A stretch of DNA of 64,000 nt from Streptomyces endocoffeicus (GCF_016741935.1 NZ_JAERRG010000015.1:62001-126000), one strand, 5' to 3'; counted from the stretch's first letter, positions 1 through 9,667 are shown. Program-made: numbers and translations. Notes: generated from the sequence alone by a model not told the origin.

Positions 1-1939
1 CGGCCGGCAGGAAGAACACCTCGGTGCCGATGTCCTCGGTGCGCAGCTCGCCGGTCTCGATCTCCGGGCCGTCCTGCCACCAGGTGGCCGACTCGATGAG
101 GGAGAAGTCCCGGACGACGAGCCAGTCCAGCTCGGCCATGCCCAGGCGCTGCATCTTGGTGTTGGCCGACCCCACGGCGGGGTTCTCACCCATCAGGAAG
201 TAGCCCTTGCAGACTCCGTCCAGCTGGGCCATGACCGTCTCGTAGGTGGAGTGGGAGCCGGTCAGCCGCGGCAGGTAGTCGAAGCAGAAGTCGTTCTCGG
301 GCCGGGCGGCCTCGCCCCAGTAGGCCTTGAGCAGGCTGACCAGATAGGCCCGCATATTGCCCCAGTGGCCCTTGCGGGCCGCTTCGACCTCCACGAAGGT
401 GTCGAGGTCCTGCATCTGGTGGGCGTGCGGCATCGGGATGTAGCCGGGCAGCAGGTTGAACAGGGTGGGGATGTCCGTCGAGCCCTGGATGGAGGCGTGC
501 CCCCGCAGCGCCAGGATGCCGCCACCGGGCCGGCCGATGTTGCCGAGCAGGCTCTGCAGGACGGAGGCCGCGCGGATGTACTGCACGCCCACCGTGTGCT
601 GGGTCCAGCCGACCGCGTAGGCGAAGGCGGTGGTGCGGTCGCGCCCGGAGTTCTCCGTGACGAGCTCGCACACCTGGCGGAAGAGGTCCTGCGGAACGCC
701 GCAGATCTTCTCCACCATCTCGGGCGTGTAGCGGGCGTAGTGCCGCTTGAGGACCTGGAAGACGCAGCGCGGATGGCTGAGCGTCTCGTCCCGCTCGGGC
801 TCGCCCTCGCCGACCTCGGCGCCACCCGCGCCGTGCGCCTCACCGCGCGCGGCCTCGGTCACCGACCGTCCGCCGCCGGTGCGCCTGCCGTACTCCGCGT
901 CGCGCTCACCGGCGGACGACTGCACCTCCATGCCCTCGTACTGCCAGCTGCCGTTGTCGTAGGCGCGGGTTCCGGGGTCGAGGCCGGAGAAGACGCCGTC
1001 GAGGTCCTCGGTGTCCCGGAAGTCCTCGCGCAGCACGACCGGGCCGTTGGTGTACGCCACGACGTACTCGCGGAAGTACGCGTCGTTCCGCAGGACGTGG
1101 TTGATGATCCCGCCGAGGAAGGCGATGTCCGAGCCCGCGCGCAGCGGAACGTGCAGATCGGCGAGCGCGCTGGTGCGGGTGAAGCGCGGGTCGACGTGGA
1201 TCACCTTCGCGCCACGGGCCTTGGCCTCCATCACCCACTGGAACCCGACCGGATGGCACTCGGCCATGTTCGAGCCCTGGATGACGATGCAGTCGGAGTT
1301 CTGCAGGTCCTGCTGGAAGGTGGTCGCGCCGCCGCGGCCGAACGAGGTTCCCAGACCGGGAACGGTGGAGGAGTGTCAAACCCGCGCCTGGTTCTCGATC
1401 TGCACGGCTCCCAGGGCGGTGAACAACTTCTTGATCAGGTAGTTCTCTTCATTGTCGAGCGTGGCCCCGCCCAGGCCGGCGAAGCCGAGCGTGCGCCGGG
1501 TGCGGGCCCCGTCGACCTCCCACTGCCAGCCCGCCCGGCGCGCCTCGATCACCCGGTCGGCGATCATGTCCATGGCCGTGTCGAGGTCCAGGCGCTCCCA
1601 CGCGGTGCCGTGCGGGCGCCGGTGGAGGACATGGTGCTCGCGGGCGCCGCCGGTGGTGAGCTGAAGACTGGCCGAGCCCTTGGGGCACAGCCGGCCGCGG
1701 GAGACGGGGGAGTCGGGGTCGCCCTCGATCTGGGTGACGCGGCCGTCCTCCACATAGACGTTCTGGCCGCAGCCCACCGCGCAGTACGGACAGATCGACT
1801 TCACCACCCGGTCCGCCGAGGCGGTCCGGGCAGTGGGCCGCGCACCGGCGCTCGTGGCGGCGGCCCCGCGGCCCAGCGGGTCCGTCCCCGTGAGCTGGCG
1901 GTAGACCGGCCAGGAGGCGATCCATGTGCGTACGCCCAT
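1..1939 (-). CDS. fdh: Selenocysteine formate dehydrogenase, alpha (catalytic) subunit; 3' end outside window
   Basis: Oxidises formate to CO2 with a molybdenum or tungsten bis-pterin cofactor and passes electrons to an iron-sulfur beta subunit. The frame starts at ATG 1939 (MGVRTWIASW) behind a GGAAGG-like site. Residues 50-57 (CPYCAVGC) and C85 bind a [4Fe-4S] cluster. Residue 188 is an in-frame TGA (1376-1378) within QARV-U-HSSTV, exactly where FdnG/FdoG proteins carry selenocysteine, and a SECIS hairpin follows. After the TGA the same frame stays open to base 2 and keeps family motifs such as KGYFLMGENPAVGSAN. About 646 of roughly 1000 residues are visible. No Tat signal is seen, unlike E. 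coli FdnG, so a cytoplasmic location is likely. It lies downstream of narGHJI on the same strand, suggesting formate-to-nitrate electron flow. A gene caller ignoring recoding would split it in two. Confidence 0.93.
1347..1378 (-). promoter_or_regulatory. UGA selenocysteine codon with bacterial SECIS hairpin
   Basis: On the coding strand the TGA (1378-1376) is followed by 12 nt and then a 6-bp perfect stem, GTTCCC (1363-1358) paired with GGGAAC (1352-1347), closing a GGTCT loop (1357-1353). A short stem starting 11-12 nt after UGA, with a GGUCU apical loop, is the form SelB recognises in E. coli fdhF. The hairpin and loop are seen directly; SelB binding is inferred. Confidence 0.88.
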
Positions 1940-1959
1940 GTCCGTCCGCCCTTCCGTGC

Positions 1960-1998
1960 CCTTGCGGTGGCGCTGCCCTCGCGCCTTGCGGTGGCGCT
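1960..1998. repeat. Short direct repeat upstream of the formate dehydrogenase gene
   Basis: A 15-nt word (CCTTGCGGTGGCGCT) occurs exactly at 1960-1974 and again at 1984-1998, period 24, in the 5' leader region of the formate dehydrogenase gene. It may be simple slippage or paired regulator sites. No function is assigned. Confidence 0.45.
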
Positions 1999-2160
1999 CG
2001 GCGCCTTGCCGGGTACCCGGTTTCGTTCTCCCTCACCCGGGCATTCCTACCGGCGGTGTATCCGCTCGCGGACCGCTCGGCCTGCCCGTAATGTCCACTT
2101 GGCCTCGGTCTGGATGGTACGACGGGAGTGATCGGATGGCGATCGGGAACGGTGATCCCC

Positions 2161-2630
2161 ATGGCCGCTGACGGCCGTCCGGGCGTCTTCGTCTTCGACG
2201 TCTCGCGGGCCTGCCGGAGCTGCCCGTCCACCCGGATGTCCCCGAGGGCGTACGGGCGCTGCACGCGGCCGGACACCGCCTGGTCACCCTGACGAACGGC
2301 TCGGCGGACACCACGCGTGCGGTAGTGGACCGGGCCGGGTGCGGGGACTGCTTCGAGGCCCACCTGGATGTCCAGGGCGCCGGCGGCCGGTGGAAGCCCG
2401 CTCCCGCCGCGTACGCGTACGCGCTGCGCGCGGTGGACGTGCCGGCCGGCGCGGCGACGATGGTGGCGGTGCACCCGTGGGACATCGACGGCGCCGCCCG
2501 GGCCGGTCTCGCCACCGTCTGGTTGCGGCGCACGCCGGTGCCCTACCCGTCGGCGGCGCGGTCCGCCGACCGGCAGGCGACCGGGGTGGCGGATCTGGCC
2601 CGGCGCCTGGGACCCACCCCGCCCGGCTGA
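2161..2630 (+). pseudogene. Haloacid dehalogenase type II (HAD) remnant
   Basis: ATG 2161 opens MAADGRPGVFVFDV, the usual start and first half of HAD motif I. The frame then loses homology, and the rest of the protein continues in another frame from about 2206 to the TGA at 2630 (LPVHPDV, LVTLTNGSADTTR, RWKPAPAAYAYALR, MVAVHPWDIDGAARAG). The intact family is about 220 residues. Here the stretch between motif I and the start of the core, roughly 50-70 residues, is missing together with a frameshift. The nucleophile-bearing loop is gone, so the product cannot be active. Single sequencing indels cannot explain the missing segment. It sits opposite to, and between, the formate dehydrogenase and nar genes. 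Confidence 0.75.
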
Positions 2631-2703
2631 CCCGCGAAACTGACACCGTGCGGAGGACTGACGCATGGGCCCGGCCGGCCTGACCGCCTCAGGGCTGACC
2701 GCC

Positions 2704-3465
2704 TCAGGGCCTCGGCCCCCGCTGCCGCCGGGGGGTCGGGGTACCGGCGTCGGCACTGGTGAGCGCGGGGTGCGGGTGGGGGCGGGCGGGGGTGCGGGAG
2801 CGGTAGACGACGTAGGGCCTGGTGAGGTAGCCGAGGGGGGCGGTGAAGGCGTGGACGAGGCGGCTGAAGGGCCAGAGGGCGAACATGGCCATCGCCAGCA
2901 GGGCGTGGATCCGGTAGACCAGTGGCGCGTGGGCCATGGCGGGCACGTCGGGGTCCAGGGTGAACAGGCTGCGGAACCAGATGGAGACGCCCCGCCGGTA
3001 GTCGTAGGAGTGGTGGCCCGCGCCGGTGGCGGTGGCGGTGAGTCCGGCGAGCAGGACGGTGGTGAGCAGCGGGTACACGGCGTGGTCGCTGCGGCTGGTG
3101 GCGGCGCGTACGGCGGGGACGCGCAGCCGCCGGTACAGCAGGATGCCGAGGCCGGTGACGGTGGCCAGTCCGGCGGTGCCGCCGACGAGCAGGGCGTTGG
3201 CGTGGTACAGCGATTCGCTGACGCGCAGCCGTTCGGTGAGCGTTTCGGGGATGAGCAGGCCCACGACATGGCCGGCGATCACGAAGAGCAGTCCGTAGTG
3301 GAAGAGCGGCCCGCCGATGCCGAGCAGACGGTGTTCGTGGAGCTGGCTGGAGCGGGTGGTGAAGCCGAAGCGGTCGTAGTGGTAGCGCCAGGCGGAGCCG
3401 GCGGTGAAGAGGGCGAGGATGAGATAGGGGAGGACGCCCCACAGGGCGATGTTCAGGTGGTTCAT
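2704..3465 (-). CDS. narI: Respiratory nitrate reductase gamma subunit (cytochrome b)
   Basis: Membrane diheme cytochrome b that takes electrons from quinol and delivers them to NarH. The 253-residue product starts at ATG 3465 (MNHLNIALWGVLPY), 11 bases after the end of narJ. Five hydrophobic segments are visible, with conserved histidines in HYGLLFVIAGHVVG and RIHALLAMAMFALWPFSR for the two hemes. A longer in-frame extension upstream overlaps narJ and lacks family similarity. The C-terminus is a proline/arginine-rich tail (from about residue 225) that other NarI proteins have in varying lengths. Last gene of narGHJI. Confidence 0.95.
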   Translation of the reverse strand: MNHLNIALWGVLPYLILALFTAGSAWRYHYDRFGFTTRSSQLHEHRLLGIGGPLFHYGLLFVIAGHVVGLLIPETLTERLRVSESLYHANALLVGGTAGLATVTGLGILLYRRLRVPAVRAATSRSDHAVYPLLTTVLLAGLTATATGAGHHSYDYRRGVSIWFRSLFTLDPDVPAMAHAPLVYRIHALLAMAMFALWPFSRLVHAFTAPLGYLTRPYVVYRSRTPARPHPHPALTSADAGTPTPRRQRGPRP

Positions 3466-3476
3466 CGGCCGGTTCC

Positions 3477-4097
3477 TTACGCGAGGGGGGTGGCGGCGGA
3501 GGTGTCCGCGGCGAAGGGGGCCAGGCCCACGGTTTCGGTGGGGGGTCCGCCGCGGGCGAGCGCGAGGGCCGCGGCGCGGTCGGCGGGCGAGGGTCCGGGC
3601 AGGGTGTCGCAGACGGCGCGCAGGATGTCGGCGTAGGGGCTGTGGTGGTCGGTGAGGGCGATCCGGAGGAGTTCGAGGGCGGCGCGGTGGTCGCAGAGGA
3701 GCCGGTTGCCCGGGGCCGGGCAGCGGGCGGCGAACTCCAGCAGGAGTGGCAGGTGGTCGGGGAGTTCGTCCTCGGGGGGTTCCCATCCGTGGGCGCGGTA
3801 GCGGGCCTTGAGGGCGGCGAGGGTGGAGCCGCGGCGGCGGGTGTCGCCATCGGTGTAGTAGGTGAGATGCAGGGTGCGGCGGCGGCTGCGGTCGAAGGTC
3901 TGGACGTAAGCCGAGGCCAGGTCGAGCACCGGGACACCCTCGACGGCGGCGCAGAACCGCAGCAGGGGTGCGGCGGCGGGGGCGGCGAGTTCGGTGAGAG
4001 AGTCCCGTACCAGGGCGTGGCGGGCGGGCCAGTCCGGTCCGGGGTAGCCGAGGAGGAGCGCGGCGGCCTGGTGCACCGCGGGGGCGGCCGGGTTCAC
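3477..4097 (-). CDS. narJ: Nitrate reductase assembly chaperone NarJ
   Basis: Cytoplasmic TorD/DmsD-family chaperone that helps insert the molybdenum cofactor and clusters into NarG before membrane attachment. The 206-residue product starts at GTG 4097, overlapping the narH stop as GTGA, a sign of translational coupling. Family features are the N-terminal VHQAAALLLGYPGPDW and the central SAYVQTFDRSRRRTLHLTYY segment. The length fits the family (about 200-235). The last 25 residues are alanine/proline-rich and probably disordered. Confidence 0.94.
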   Translation of the reverse strand: MNPAAPAVHQAAALLLGYPGPDWPARHALVRDSLTELAAPAAAPLLRFCAAVEGVPVLDLASAYVQTFDRSRRRTLHLTYYTDGDTRRRGSTLAALKARYRAHGWEPPEDELPDHLPLLLEFAARCPAPGNRLLCDHRAALELLRIALTDHHSPYADILRAVCDTLPGPSPADRAAALALARGGPPTETVGLAPFAADTSAATPLA

Positions 4098-5728
4098 CGG
4101 GAGCCCTCGTCGCGCTTCGGGAACAGTCCGGCGGGGCGGCCGCGGCCGTTCCAGCCCAGCAGGTTGAGCCGGCCGGCGAGGCCGGATCCGGCGCCGGCGG
4201 GTTCGGCTGCCGGGGGCGCGTGGAAACCGCCGGTGCCGTCGTACGGCATCATGCCGGGCAGGCCGTCGCCGTCGAGGCTGCAGGAGTCCGTGCGGGCGTC
4301 GCCGCCGGATCCGGCGGTGTAGCTGGTGGGAATGACGTACCGCTCCTCGTACTTGGCGAGGGCGAGCAGCCGGTACATGGCTTCGATGCCGTCCTGGTCC
4401 AGGCCGACGGCCGCCGCGATGGCGGGGTCGCGTTCCTCGCCGAGGTTGATCCGGCGCATATGGCTGCGCATCGCGGCCAGCCGGCACAGGGCGGCCTCGA
4501 CCGGTCCGGGATCGCCCGCGGTGAAGAGTTCGGCGAGATAGCCCAGGGGGATGCGGAGGCTGTCGATGGCACCGAAGAGGTTGACGGGGTCCTCGCCGTC
4601 GTGGCCGGTGGCGGTGAGCGCCTCCACGACCGGGGACAGCGGGGGGACGTACCAGACCATCGGCATGGTGCGGTATTCGGGATGCAGCGGCAGGGCGACC
4701 CGGTACCGGCTGATGAGCGCGTGCGCCGGGGAGCGCCGGGCGGCCTCGATCCAGTCGTGCGGAATGCCGGAGTCGGCGGCGGCGCGGGCGACATCGGGGT
4801 CCTCGGGGTCGAGGAAGCAGCCGAGCTGGGCCTCGTAGAGGCCCTTCTCGTCGGGGGTGGCGGCGGCCTCGCCGACCTTGTCGGGGTCGTAGAGCATGAC
4901 GCCGAGGTAGCGCAGCCGTCCCACGCAGGTCTCCGAGCACACGGTGGGCTCCCCGGCCTCGATGCGCGGATAGCACAGGGTGCACTTCTCGGCTTTGCCG
5001 CTGCGGTGGTTGAAGTAGACCTTCTTGTACGGGCAGCCGCTGACGCACATGCGCCAGCCGCGGCAGCGGTCCTGGTCGACCAGGACGATGCCGTCCTCGA
5101 TCCGCTTGTACATCGCGCCGGAGGGGCAGACGGCGACGCAGGAGGGGTTGAGGCAGTGCTCGCAGATGCGCGGCAGGTAGAACATGAACGCCTGCTCGTA
5201 CTCCAGCCGGACCCGCTCGCTCATCTTCGCGAGGACCGGGTCGCCGGCGAGGTGTTCGGGGCCGCCGCCGAGGTCGTCGTCCCAGTTGGGGCCCCAGGTG
5301 ATGGCGGTGGGGCGGCCGTCGATCAGGGAGCGGGGCGGGGCGGTGGGCACGTCGTCGCCGAGCGGGGCGGTGGTGAGGGTGTCGTAGTCGTACGTCCAGG
5401 GCTGGTAGTAGTCGTCCAGCCGGGGCAGTTCGGGGTTGGCGAACAGCCGGGCGAGGCGGCGGGCGCGGCCGCCGGCGCGGGGCACCAGCCGGCCGGCCTT
5501 GAGGTGCCAGCCGCCCTTCCAGGTGTCCTGGTCCTCGTAGCCGCGGGGGTAGCCCTGGCCGGGGCGGGTTTCGACGTTGTTGAACCAGACGTATTCGGTG
5601 CCGGAGCGGTTGGTCCAGGTCTGTTTGCAGGTGACCGAGCAGGTGTGGCAGCCGATGCACTTGTCGAGGTTCATGACCATGGCGATCTGGGCCATCACCC
5701 GGGGGGTGCGCGGCCGGTGGCGCGGCAT
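4094..5728 (-). CDS. narH: Respiratory nitrate reductase beta subunit (iron-sulfur)
   Basis: Electron-transfer subunit linking NarI hemes to NarG through three [4Fe-4S] and one [3Fe-4S] clusters. The 544-residue protein shows the first cysteine group C24-x2-C-x2-C-x3-C (CIGCHTC...C), CEHCLNPSCVAVCPSG, and CRGWRMCVSGCPYKK, where tryptophan replaces a cysteine as usual for the NarH [3Fe-4S] site, then CTLCYPRIEAG. The start at ATG 5728 lies one base after the narG stop (TGA-C-ATG); M12 is a shorter alternative that matches the E. coli N-terminus better. The C-terminal tail after about residue 505 is glycine/alanine-rich. Confidence 0.97.
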   Translation of the reverse strand: MPRHRPRTPRVMAQIAMVMNLDKCIGCHTCSVTCKQTWTNRSGTEYVWFNNVETRPGQGYPRGYEDQDTWKGGWHLKAGRLVPRAGGRARRLARLFANPELPRLDDYYQPWTYDYDTLTTAPLGDDVPTAPPRSLIDGRPTAITWGPNWDDDLGGGPEHLAGDPVLAKMSERVRLEYEQAFMFYLPRICEHCLNPSCVAVCPSGAMYKRIEDGIVLVDQDRCRGWRMCVSGCPYKKVYFNHRSGKAEKCTLCYPRIEAGEPTVCSETCVGRLRYLGVMLYDPDKVGEAAATPDEKGLYEAQLGCFLDPEDPDVARAAADSGIPHDWIEAARRSPAHALISRYRVALPLHPEYRTMPMVWYVPPLSPVVEALTATGHDGEDPVNLFGAIDSLRIPLGYLAELFTAGDPGPVEAALCRLAAMRSHMRRINLGEERDPAIAAAVGLDQDGIEAMYRLLALAKYEERYVIPTSYTAGSGGDARTDSCSLDGDGLPGMMPYDGTGGFHAPPAAEPAGAGSGLAGRLNLLGWNGRGRPAGLFPKRDEGSR

Positions 5729-5729
5729 G

Positions 5730-8700
5730 TCAGTACTCCACGTTCTGGGAGCGGCGCCGGATGACGGTGACCGCGTCCCGCTGGTTGCCGGTGGGTCCGT
5801 AGTAGTTGGGGGCGAAGGAGAGCTGGGCGTAGCCGCCGATGAGGTGGGTGGGCTTGATGAGGAGCTTGGTGAGGGCGTTGTGCACTCCGCCGCGGCGGCC
5901 GGTGGCCTCGGACTTGGGCACGTTCACCAGCCGTTCCTGCACGTGGTACATGAACACGGTGCCGGTGGGCATGCGGTGGGAGACCACGGCGCGGGCGACC
6001 ACCACACCGTTGGCGTTGACGGCCTCGATCCAGTCGTTGTCGGATACGCCGATGGCCTCGGCGTCGGGGACGCTGAGCCAGATGACCGGGCCGCCGCGGG
6101 CCAGGGTCTGCATGATGAGGTTCTCCTGGTACTCGGAGTGGATGGACCACTTGGAGTGCGGGGTGACATAGCGGACGGTGACCGAGCGGCCGGTGTCACC
6201 GTCGGCCGCGGGTGGCGCCTCGCCGAGGGCGGCGAGGTCCAACGGCGGCCGGTAGACGGGGAGTTGTTCACCGAGTTCGGCCATCCAGGAGTGGTCGAGG
6301 TAGAAGTGCTGGCGGCCGGTGAGGGTGTGCCAGGGCTTGCCGTGTCCGGTGTTGATGGTGAACGGCGCGTAGCGGCGGTCGGGGGCCTCCTTGCCGGACC
6401 ATTCGAAGCTGGCGCCGACCTGGACGGGGCGGGCCTGGGTGTCGGAGAACACCACGCGGCGTTCGGCCACCGAGGCGCCCAGTTCGGTGAGGCCGGAGCC
6501 GGGGCCGCAGTGCTCGGCGAGCCGGGCGAATCCCTCGGCCGCCAGGCGCCCGTTGGTGGTGCCGGACAGCGCGAGGATGGCCTCGCACATCTTGGCGTCG
6601 GTATCGAGGAGGGGCCTGCCGGCCGCGGCGCCACGGGTGGCCGTGCCACAGCGGTCGGCCAGCCAGGCGGCCTCCCGGTCCGGGGTGACGGTGACGCCCT
6701 TGACCTGCATGCCCGCCTGCTGGGCCAGCGGGCCGAAGGCGGCGAGGCGGTCGGCGACGGCGGTGTAGTCGCGGGTCACGAGGGCGACGTTCGGCAGGTT
6801 CACGCCCGGTACGGCGGGGGTGTGGCCGTCGCGCCAGTCCGGTACGGTCCCGCTCCCGCCGGGCTGGGCGGTCTCGCCCGGGGTGTCGTGCATGAGGGCG
6901 GTGGCGACCAGGTCGTGGGCGGTGTCCAGTCGTCCGGCGGCGAGTTCGCCGAGCTTGCGGGCGAGGCCGTGGAAGATGTCGAAGTCGGTGCGGGCCTGCC
7001 AGGGCGGGTTGATGGCGGGGGAGAAGGCGTGCACGTAGGGGTGCATATCGGTGCTGGACAGATCGTGCTTCTCGTACCAGGTGGCGGCGGGGAGCACGAG
7101 GTCGGCGAAGAGGGTGGTGGAGGTCATCCGGAAGTCCAGCGCGAGCAGCAGGTCGAGCTTTCCGCGCGGCGCCCGGTCCTGCCAGCTGAGGTCGGCCGGG
7201 CGGCGGTCCGGTGGGGTCTCCTCGGCGGTGGCGTTGTCCTGGGCACCCAGCAGATGGCGCAGGAAGTACTCATTGCCCTTGGCGGAGGAGCCGATGAGGT
7301 TGGCCCGCCACACGGTGAGCACACGCGGCCAGTTCTCGGGGGCGTCGGGGTTCTCGCAGGCGAACTTCAGCTCACCGGCGGCGAGTTGTTCGGCGACCCA
7401 CTCCTCCGCCGGTCGTCCGCTCCGCTGCACCCGGCGGCCGAGCTCCAGGGAATTGGCGGAGAAGGTGGGGTAGGAGGGCATCCAGCCCAGCCGCATCGAC
7501 TGGGCGACCAGATCGGCGGTGTGGCGGCCGGTGAACAGCCCCTGGCCGGTGGGCGAGGCGAGCGCGTCGGCGCCGTACCGTTCGTAGCGCCACTGGCCGG
7601 TGTGCAGATACCAGTACGGAGTGCCCGCCATCTGCCGGGACGGCCGCGTCCAGTCGGCGGCGGTGGCCAGCTGCTGCCAGCCGGTGTACGGGCGCACCTT
7701 CTCCTGGCCGACGTAGTGCGCCCAGCCGCCGCCGTTGACGCCCTGGCAGCCGGTGAGCAGCAGCAGGGTGAGGAAGGAGCGGTAGATGGTGTCGGAGTGG
7801 AACCAGTGGTTGGTGCCCGCGCCCATCACGATCATGCAGCGGCCGCGCGTCTTCTCCGCCGTGCCCGCGAACTCGCGTGCCGCGCGGACCACGGCCGCGG
7901 CCGGGACCGAGGTGATGGCCTCCTGCCAGGCCGGGGTGGCGGGTGCCGAGGCGTCGTCATAACCGGTGGGCCACTGCCCGGTGAGGCCGGGGCGGCCCAC
8001 CGCGTACTGGGCCAGGAGCAGATCGAAGACGGTGGTGACCAGCCGTCCGCCGAGCCGGCGTACGGGGACGGCGCGCCGGACGGTGGCGCCGGGTTCGTCG
8101 AACCGGGGCAGTTCCACCTCGACGGCCTCGGCGCCCGGGGTGCGGTGGAGGGTGAGCCGGGGGGTGATGCCTTGCAGGTCGAGGTTCCAGCGGCCTTCGC
8201 CGCCCTTGCTCCAGCGGTCGCCCAGGGTGCCATGGGGGACCACCGGCCGGTCGGTCTCCGCGTCGTAGAGCACCGGCATCCAGTGCCGGGCCGCCTCGTC
8301 GGCGTGGGCGCCCAGGCCCGGGTCGGTGTCCGCCAGGCCGGCCGCGGTGAGGAAGGCACCGGGGGTGTGTCGCCCGTCCCGCTCGGCGAGTTCCACCAGG
8401 AACGGCAGATCGGTGAAGCGCCGGACGTAGTCGGTGAAGTAGGGGACCCGCCGCTCGACGAAGCACTCCTTGAGGATGACGTGTCCCATCGCCATGGCGA
8501 CCGCGCCGTCGGTGCCGGGGTGGGGGTGGAGCCATTCGTCGGCGAACTTGGTGGCGTCCGCGTAGTCCGGGGAGACCACGACCACCTTCTGCCCGCGGTA
8601 GCGGGCCTCGGCCATCCAGTGGGCGTCGGGGGTGCGGGTGACGGGCACGTTCGATCCCCACAGCATCAGATAGGCCGCGTCCCACCAGTCGCCCGACTCG

Positions 8701-9464
8701 GGGACGTCGGTCTGGTCGCCGAAGACCTGGGGTGAGGCGATCGGCAGATCCGCGTACCAGTCGTAGAAGGAGATCATCGGCGCACCGATCAGCGCCATGA
8801 AGCGGGCGCCGACGGCGTGGGAGGCCATCGACATGGCGGGGATCGGGGAGAAGCCGGCGATCCGGTCCGGGCCGTGGGCGCGCAGGGTGTGGACATGGGC
8901 GGCGGCCGCGATCTCCAGGGCCTCCTCCCAGCCGATCCGCACCAGCCCGCCCTTGCCGCGCGCCGACTGGTAGCGGCGCCGCTTGACCGGGTCCGAAGTG
9001 ATTTCGGCCCATGCGGCCACCGGATCGCCGAGCCGGTCCCGGGCCTCCCGGTAGAGCTCGATCAGCACACCGCGGGCGAGGGGGTGGCGGACCCGGGTCG
9101 GCGAGTAGGTGTACCAGGAGAAGGAGGCGCCGCGCGGGCAGCCCCGCGGTTCGTACTCCGGGCGGTCCGGGCCGACCGAGGGGTAGTCGGTCTGCTGGGT
9201 CTCCCAGGTGATCAGCCCGTCCTTGACATAGACCTTCCAGGAGCAGGATCCGGTGCAGTTGACGCCATGGGTGGAGCGCACGACACGGTCGTGTGCCCAG
9301 CGTTCGCGGTAGGGGGAGTCCTCCACGGTCTGGTCGGTCCGGTAGACGGCCCGCAGGTCGGGGGTGGTCGGGAGGCGGCGGAGCGCGGTCCCGGCCGCGA
9401 GCAGTCTCTCCGTCACCGCCGAGGCGGCGGTTCCGGCTCCCTCTCGTGCTGTGCGGCGCACCAC
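5730..9464 (-). CDS. narG: Respiratory nitrate reductase alpha subunit (molybdenum)
   Basis: Reduces nitrate to nitrite on the cytoplasmic side of the membrane with Mo-bisPGD. The product has 1244 residues, normal for NarG. The FS0 cluster ligands H66, C70, C74 and C109 (HGVNCTGSCSW, RGCPRG) keep the exact spacing of E. coli NarG (His49, Cys53, Cys57, Cys92). D239 in FYDWYADLP matches the molybdenum ligand Asp222. GTG 9464 is preceded by GAAGGAG with a 7-nt spacer. First gene of narGHJI. No narK nitrate carrier is seen in the window. Confidence 0.98.
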   Translation of the reverse strand: MVRRTAREGAGTAASAVTERLLAAGTALRRLPTTPDLRAVYRTDQTVEDSPYRERWAHDRVVRSTHGVNCTGSCSWKVYVKDGLITWETQQTDYPSVGPDRPEYEPRGCPRGASFSWYTYSPTRVRHPLARGVLIELYREARDRLGDPVAAWAEITSDPVKRRRYQSARGKGGLVRIGWEEALEIAAAAHVHTLRAHGPDRIAGFSPIPAMSMASHAVGARFMALIGAPMISFYDWYADLPIASPQVFGDQTDVPESGDWWDAAYLMLWGSNVPVTRTPDAHWMAEARYRGQKVVVVSPDYADATKFADEWLHPHPGTDGAVAMAMGHVILKECFVERRVPYFTDYVRRFTDLPFLVELAERDGRHTPGAFLTAAGLADTDPGLGAHADEAARHWMPVLYDAETDRPVVPHGTLGDRWSKGGEGRWNLDLQGITPRLTLHRTPGAEAVEVELPRFDEPGATVRRAVPVRRLGGRLVTTVFDLLLAQYAVGRPGLTGQWPTGYDDASAPATPAWQEAITSVPAAAVVRAAREFAGTAEKTRGRCMIVMGAGTNHWFHSDTIYRSFLTLLLLTGCQGVNGGGWAHYVGQEKVRPYTGWQQLATAADWTRPSRQMAGTPYWYLHTGQWRYERYGADALASPTGQGLFTGRHTADLVAQSMRLGWMPSYPTFSANSLELGRRVQRSGRPAEEWVAEQLAAGELKFACENPDAPENWPRVLTVWRANLIGSSAKGNEYFLRHLLGAQDNATAEETPPDRRPADLSWQDRAPRGKLDLLLALDFRMTSTTLFADLVLPAATWYEKHDLSSTDMHPYVHAFSPAINPPWQARTDFDIFHGLARKLGELAAGRLDTAHDLVATALMHDTPGETAQPGGSGTVPDWRDGHTPAVPGVNLPNVALVTRDYTAVADRLAAFGPLAQQAGMQVKGVTVTPDREAAWLADRCGTATRGAAAGRPLLDTDAKMCEAILALSGTTNGRLAAEGFARLAEHCGPGSGLTELGASVAERRVVFSDTQARPVQVGASFEWSGKEAPDRRYAPFTINTGHGKPWHTLTGRQHFYLDHSWMAELGEQLPVYRPPLDLAALGEAPPAADGDTGRSVTVRYVTPHSKWSIHSEYQENLIMQTLARGGPVIWLSVPDAEAIGVSDNDWIEAVNANGVVVARAVVSHRMPTGTVFMYHVQERLVNVPKSEATGRRGGVHNALTKLLIKPTHLIGGYAQLSFAPNYYGPTGNQRDAVTVIRRRSQNVEY

Positions 9465-9561
9465 GGTCCAGCTCCTTCGGCTGTGGCTCCGCGCCGAACG
9501 GCCGGCCGGGGCCCTGATTGCGTGTCGCGCGACAGCATCACTCGCGCATCAGCCGTGCCGT

Positions 9562-9579
9562 ATGACCCCTTTAAGTCAT
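9562..9579. promoter_or_regulatory. Inverted repeat upstream of narG, possible operator
   Basis: ATGAC-N8-GTCAT, with an AT-rich centre in a GC-rich leader, about 98 bp before the narG start. The location suits an oxygen, redox or nitrate regulator, but I cannot match it securely to a known box. Confidence 0.35.
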
Positions 9580-9667
9580 TTAGCATCACCTGGAGCGGTT
9601 TTTTCTCGCGGTTTGCCTTCCTTGTGAGGGATATGCCAGCTGACGAAGGCATCGCGGTGAACGGAAC

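Noticed and set aside
1376..1939. Formate dehydrogenase as two broken genes (premature stop at 1376)
   Set aside because: The TGA sits exactly at the selenocysteine position with a canonical SECIS hairpin, and the frame continues with family motifs, so recoding explains it better.
251..2131. Long open frame (626 codons) on the + strand opposite the formate dehydrogenase gene
   Set aside because: It mirrors the real gene, as GC-rich antisense frames do, has no recognisable domain, and its composition is dominated by Gly/Ala/Val/Asp/His from antisense third positions.
5577..8735. 1052-codon open frame on the + strand across narG and narH
   Set aside because: Antisense shadow of two certain genes; no motif, no ribosome site and no codon bias of its own.
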